A stretch of DNA of 64,000 bases from Edolisoma coerulescens (taxonomy: Eukaryota > Chordata > Aves > Passeriformes > Campephagidae): NCBI GenBank assembly GCA_013397115.1, contig VWZW01001228.1, positions 310,001-374,000 of the forward strand, written 5' to 3'. The first letter of the stretch is position 1. The number at the start of each line of letters is the position of its first letter. A program made the position numbers and the translations under genes. This document shows positions 61,895 through 64,000 of this stretch, piece by piece. The notes beneath the pieces are model-generated. The model was not told where the DNA came from. It made no database searches and worked only from the letters and a program-made list of their open reading frames with translations.

Positions 61895-64000
61895 AGAACA
61901 AAACCTGTTTTAAGATTAATTGAATCGGTAATTAGATTTGTGAGACTATTTCAAAAACCAGTCTGAGAATGCAACATCGTATTCTAACATAGAAATTAGA
62001 TGTGTTTGAACTTGAACCTGTCCCTGTAAATAAGTAGAAAGCACAAGCATGGAAGATGTGCTGTGCAAAAGGCGTGACTGGGCACCTTGTCCTGCGTTCT
62101 GTCTGTGGAGGGAGGTGAACACATGAAACAAGGAGTGGGAAACTGGCATTGCAGCAAGTAGGAAGCTGTTCAAACTTCATAGGTGATGTGATGGCATCTA
62201 AAATGCCTTCATTCTCTTTGCTGTTCAGTCTAAGACTGCAGCAGTCAGGTGCCTGTTGGTCCAAAGCCAGGGATCCCCTTGCTGGACAGGCTTTAGCATC
62301 CTGCTGTGTTTAAGGACCTGAGCCAGTGTCTTGCTCCTGCTTGAACATTTGTCACTCTGCCATCATTAATGTTCTTTTGGGAGCTGAGAGCTGCATTTCA
62401 AACTCTTCAATTTCATATGGTTATGTACCTTGCTCATGTCCTGTGTAACTAAACAAAAACTTAGCAGGCAGTTTAAGAATAATGATGTATGAAACTTCAG
62501 TTTCAATGAACTTTTAATTGTTGCTCAGATTGTTTTCTCTATTAGTGAAAATGCTCATTCATTCCATATCAAGTGTTCAAAAAACACAGCAGATTTAAAT
62601 ATAAACATGCAATCGAAAAGAAAATATGCCACTTGTATGTGAACAGGATAGGCCAAGGATCTCTGGGGCATGTTTTCCCTAGAGGGGGAGCCCATACTTG
62701 TAAAGGCAGCATGAACAGTATGAGTGAATTCCACACCTTGATTTGTAGAGAAAATAAAGTCCTGAAGCCTAAATAATTTCCTGTATTTATAAGTATAGGT
62801 CTGGTTTTATGCTTGTTCCACTGTTGCCTGCTAATGCCTTCAGCCTTTGGAGACAGACTCCAAGCATTGGAGCACCATGCATTGGGTACCTGTTTAATAA
62901 ACTCCGCCTGCTCCACTGCAAAAAATCACCCAAACTGACATAATTTAATTTTTTGCATTTGACAAGATTATAATGCAATTTTTGTGTAAAAGGGATGGTG
63001 TAATTCATACTTACTTGCTACTGTAGTGACATGTCTGTGGTCTCTTGGCAGCTGGGACTTGGGGCTATTTTAAGATTGACAGTGTTGATGCTGTATAATG
63101 TTACTCAGTAGGCAGATAGTTCAGTATTTTAATCAAGGACAGAAGGAAGAGATGGTGGCAAACTAAATTTCTCATTTTAAGAACCTTTTCTTCTTTATTT
63201 AGATGTGCAATGACTCTTTTATGTGAACAAATCTCCTTTTTAATAGAATTTTTTAAATGCTGCGCCTTTTCCCAGCGTAATTAATTTGTGGCAACAATAG
63301 TATTTCATTACATTGTGTTTGTGTAAAGAATTAGGCTGTACAGCACAGGGGAGTGTCCATAGCTCTGTATTTATATCACTGTTGTCAATTTGACTTCTTG
63401 TGCAGGAGTTTTTACATAACTTCTGTGACTGTTTAGCCCTATGATGGATGATAATAAATGGTCAGAGTACTGAAATGGGCAGCAAACCAGAACCTGTCCC
63501 AGTGCACCTGGTTATGCATTATTTCACGAGTTGCTCCTTTTCGCTCTTCCTATTGCAGAGGTGGTGGCTAACTCTGTGGAAGCTCAGTGCCAAATTCCCT
63601 TTGGATTAAAATCTTTAGGGAAGAGCTGAAAGGAAACCCTGGCAGAGAGACTTGTAAAGGTAGTGTGGATATGGGCCATTAGCAGGAGGCACCTCTGGTT
63701 TTGACAATTGTTTTGTTTCCTTTAATTTAATGCTTACACAACTTTTTAGTTCAAACAGCTCAAAATTAGAATGAAACAACTTAAGACACGCAGGGTGGAA
63801 AAACATCATCCTGCAGATTTGAATGTGGGCTGTCTTCAGGTGCCTCCTAAAGAAAACAGAAAATTATTCTAAAATACAAATTCACATCTAAAAATCTCTG
63901 TTAAAAGAACTCCTGTGCCCCCTGCTGAGGGTTGCCTTCCCAAAAATCTGGCCTTGGCAGAACTCTCTGGGTCCTCTAAACTGATGTCTGGATTAACAGC

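Larger units (their letters stand above)
21502..64000 (+). other. DENND5B: DENND5B first intron (5' part, 42.5 kb)
   Basis: The donor gtgagc starts at 21502 and no segment matching the next DENND5B exon is seen up to the window end. Stretches not listed separately hold no recognisable gene, only simple A/T tracts and chance frames. T runs include about 27234-27248, 29032-29057 and 54787-54808. A-rich runs include 32125-32150 and 57535-57546. Confidence 0.8.

Noticed and set aside
1..64000. CRISPR arrays, operons, defence or mobile gene clusters, tRNA or rRNA genes
   Set aside because: The window is vertebrate nuclear DNA. No direct-repeat arrays, no clover-leaf tRNA pattern and no rRNA segments were seen by reading.

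Overview
The window looks like bird nuclear DNA. It has sparse CR1 (chicken-repeat-1 LINE) 3'-end fragments, one short LTR whose ends resemble a solo-LTR family I know from songbirds and other Neoaves, few other repeats, GC-rich promoter islands, and an assembly gap (140 N) beside a GC-rich stretch. Genes have introns and vertebrate splice signals. I see no sign of bacterial or viral gene organisation.

Two protein-coding genes can be supported, arranged head to head. On the minus strand, positions 1468-5614 hold the complete coding region of ETFBKMT (METTL20), the mitochondrial lysine methyltransferase of the electron transfer flavoprotein beta subunit. It has three coding exons that join in frame to give 271 residues, followed by a 3' UTR with an AATAAA signal at 936-941. 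On the plus strand, a strong CpG island (about 20.9-21.85 kb) carries the first coding exon of DENND5B (21390-21501, 37 codons plus one base). The next DENND5B exon is not found, so 21502-64000 (42.5 kb) reads as the first intron. The same divergent pairing of ETFBKMT and DENND5B is known from human chromosome 12p11, which supports both calls.

The 15.8 kb between the two start codons contains no convincing coding gene. It holds a second GC-rich island beside the N gap (8.19-8.77 kb) with strong splice donors on each strand, a 71-bp tandem duplication, a homeodomain-type AT-rich cluster and two CR1 remnants. The large intron holds two more CR1 fragments, the short LTR with a near-perfect 5-bp target duplication, simple repeats, two isolated CpG-rich patches, and several exon-like segments. 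The most notable are a possible alternative last exon at 46154-46302 and a possible cassette exon at 59376-59455.

I did not find an undescribed multi-gene system. The observations most worth following are the exon-like segments that would join DENND5B exon 1 in frame, the second CpG island, and a Cys/His-rich minus-strand open segment at 41.6-41.96 kb. Each is an inference from sequence alone and could be chance.
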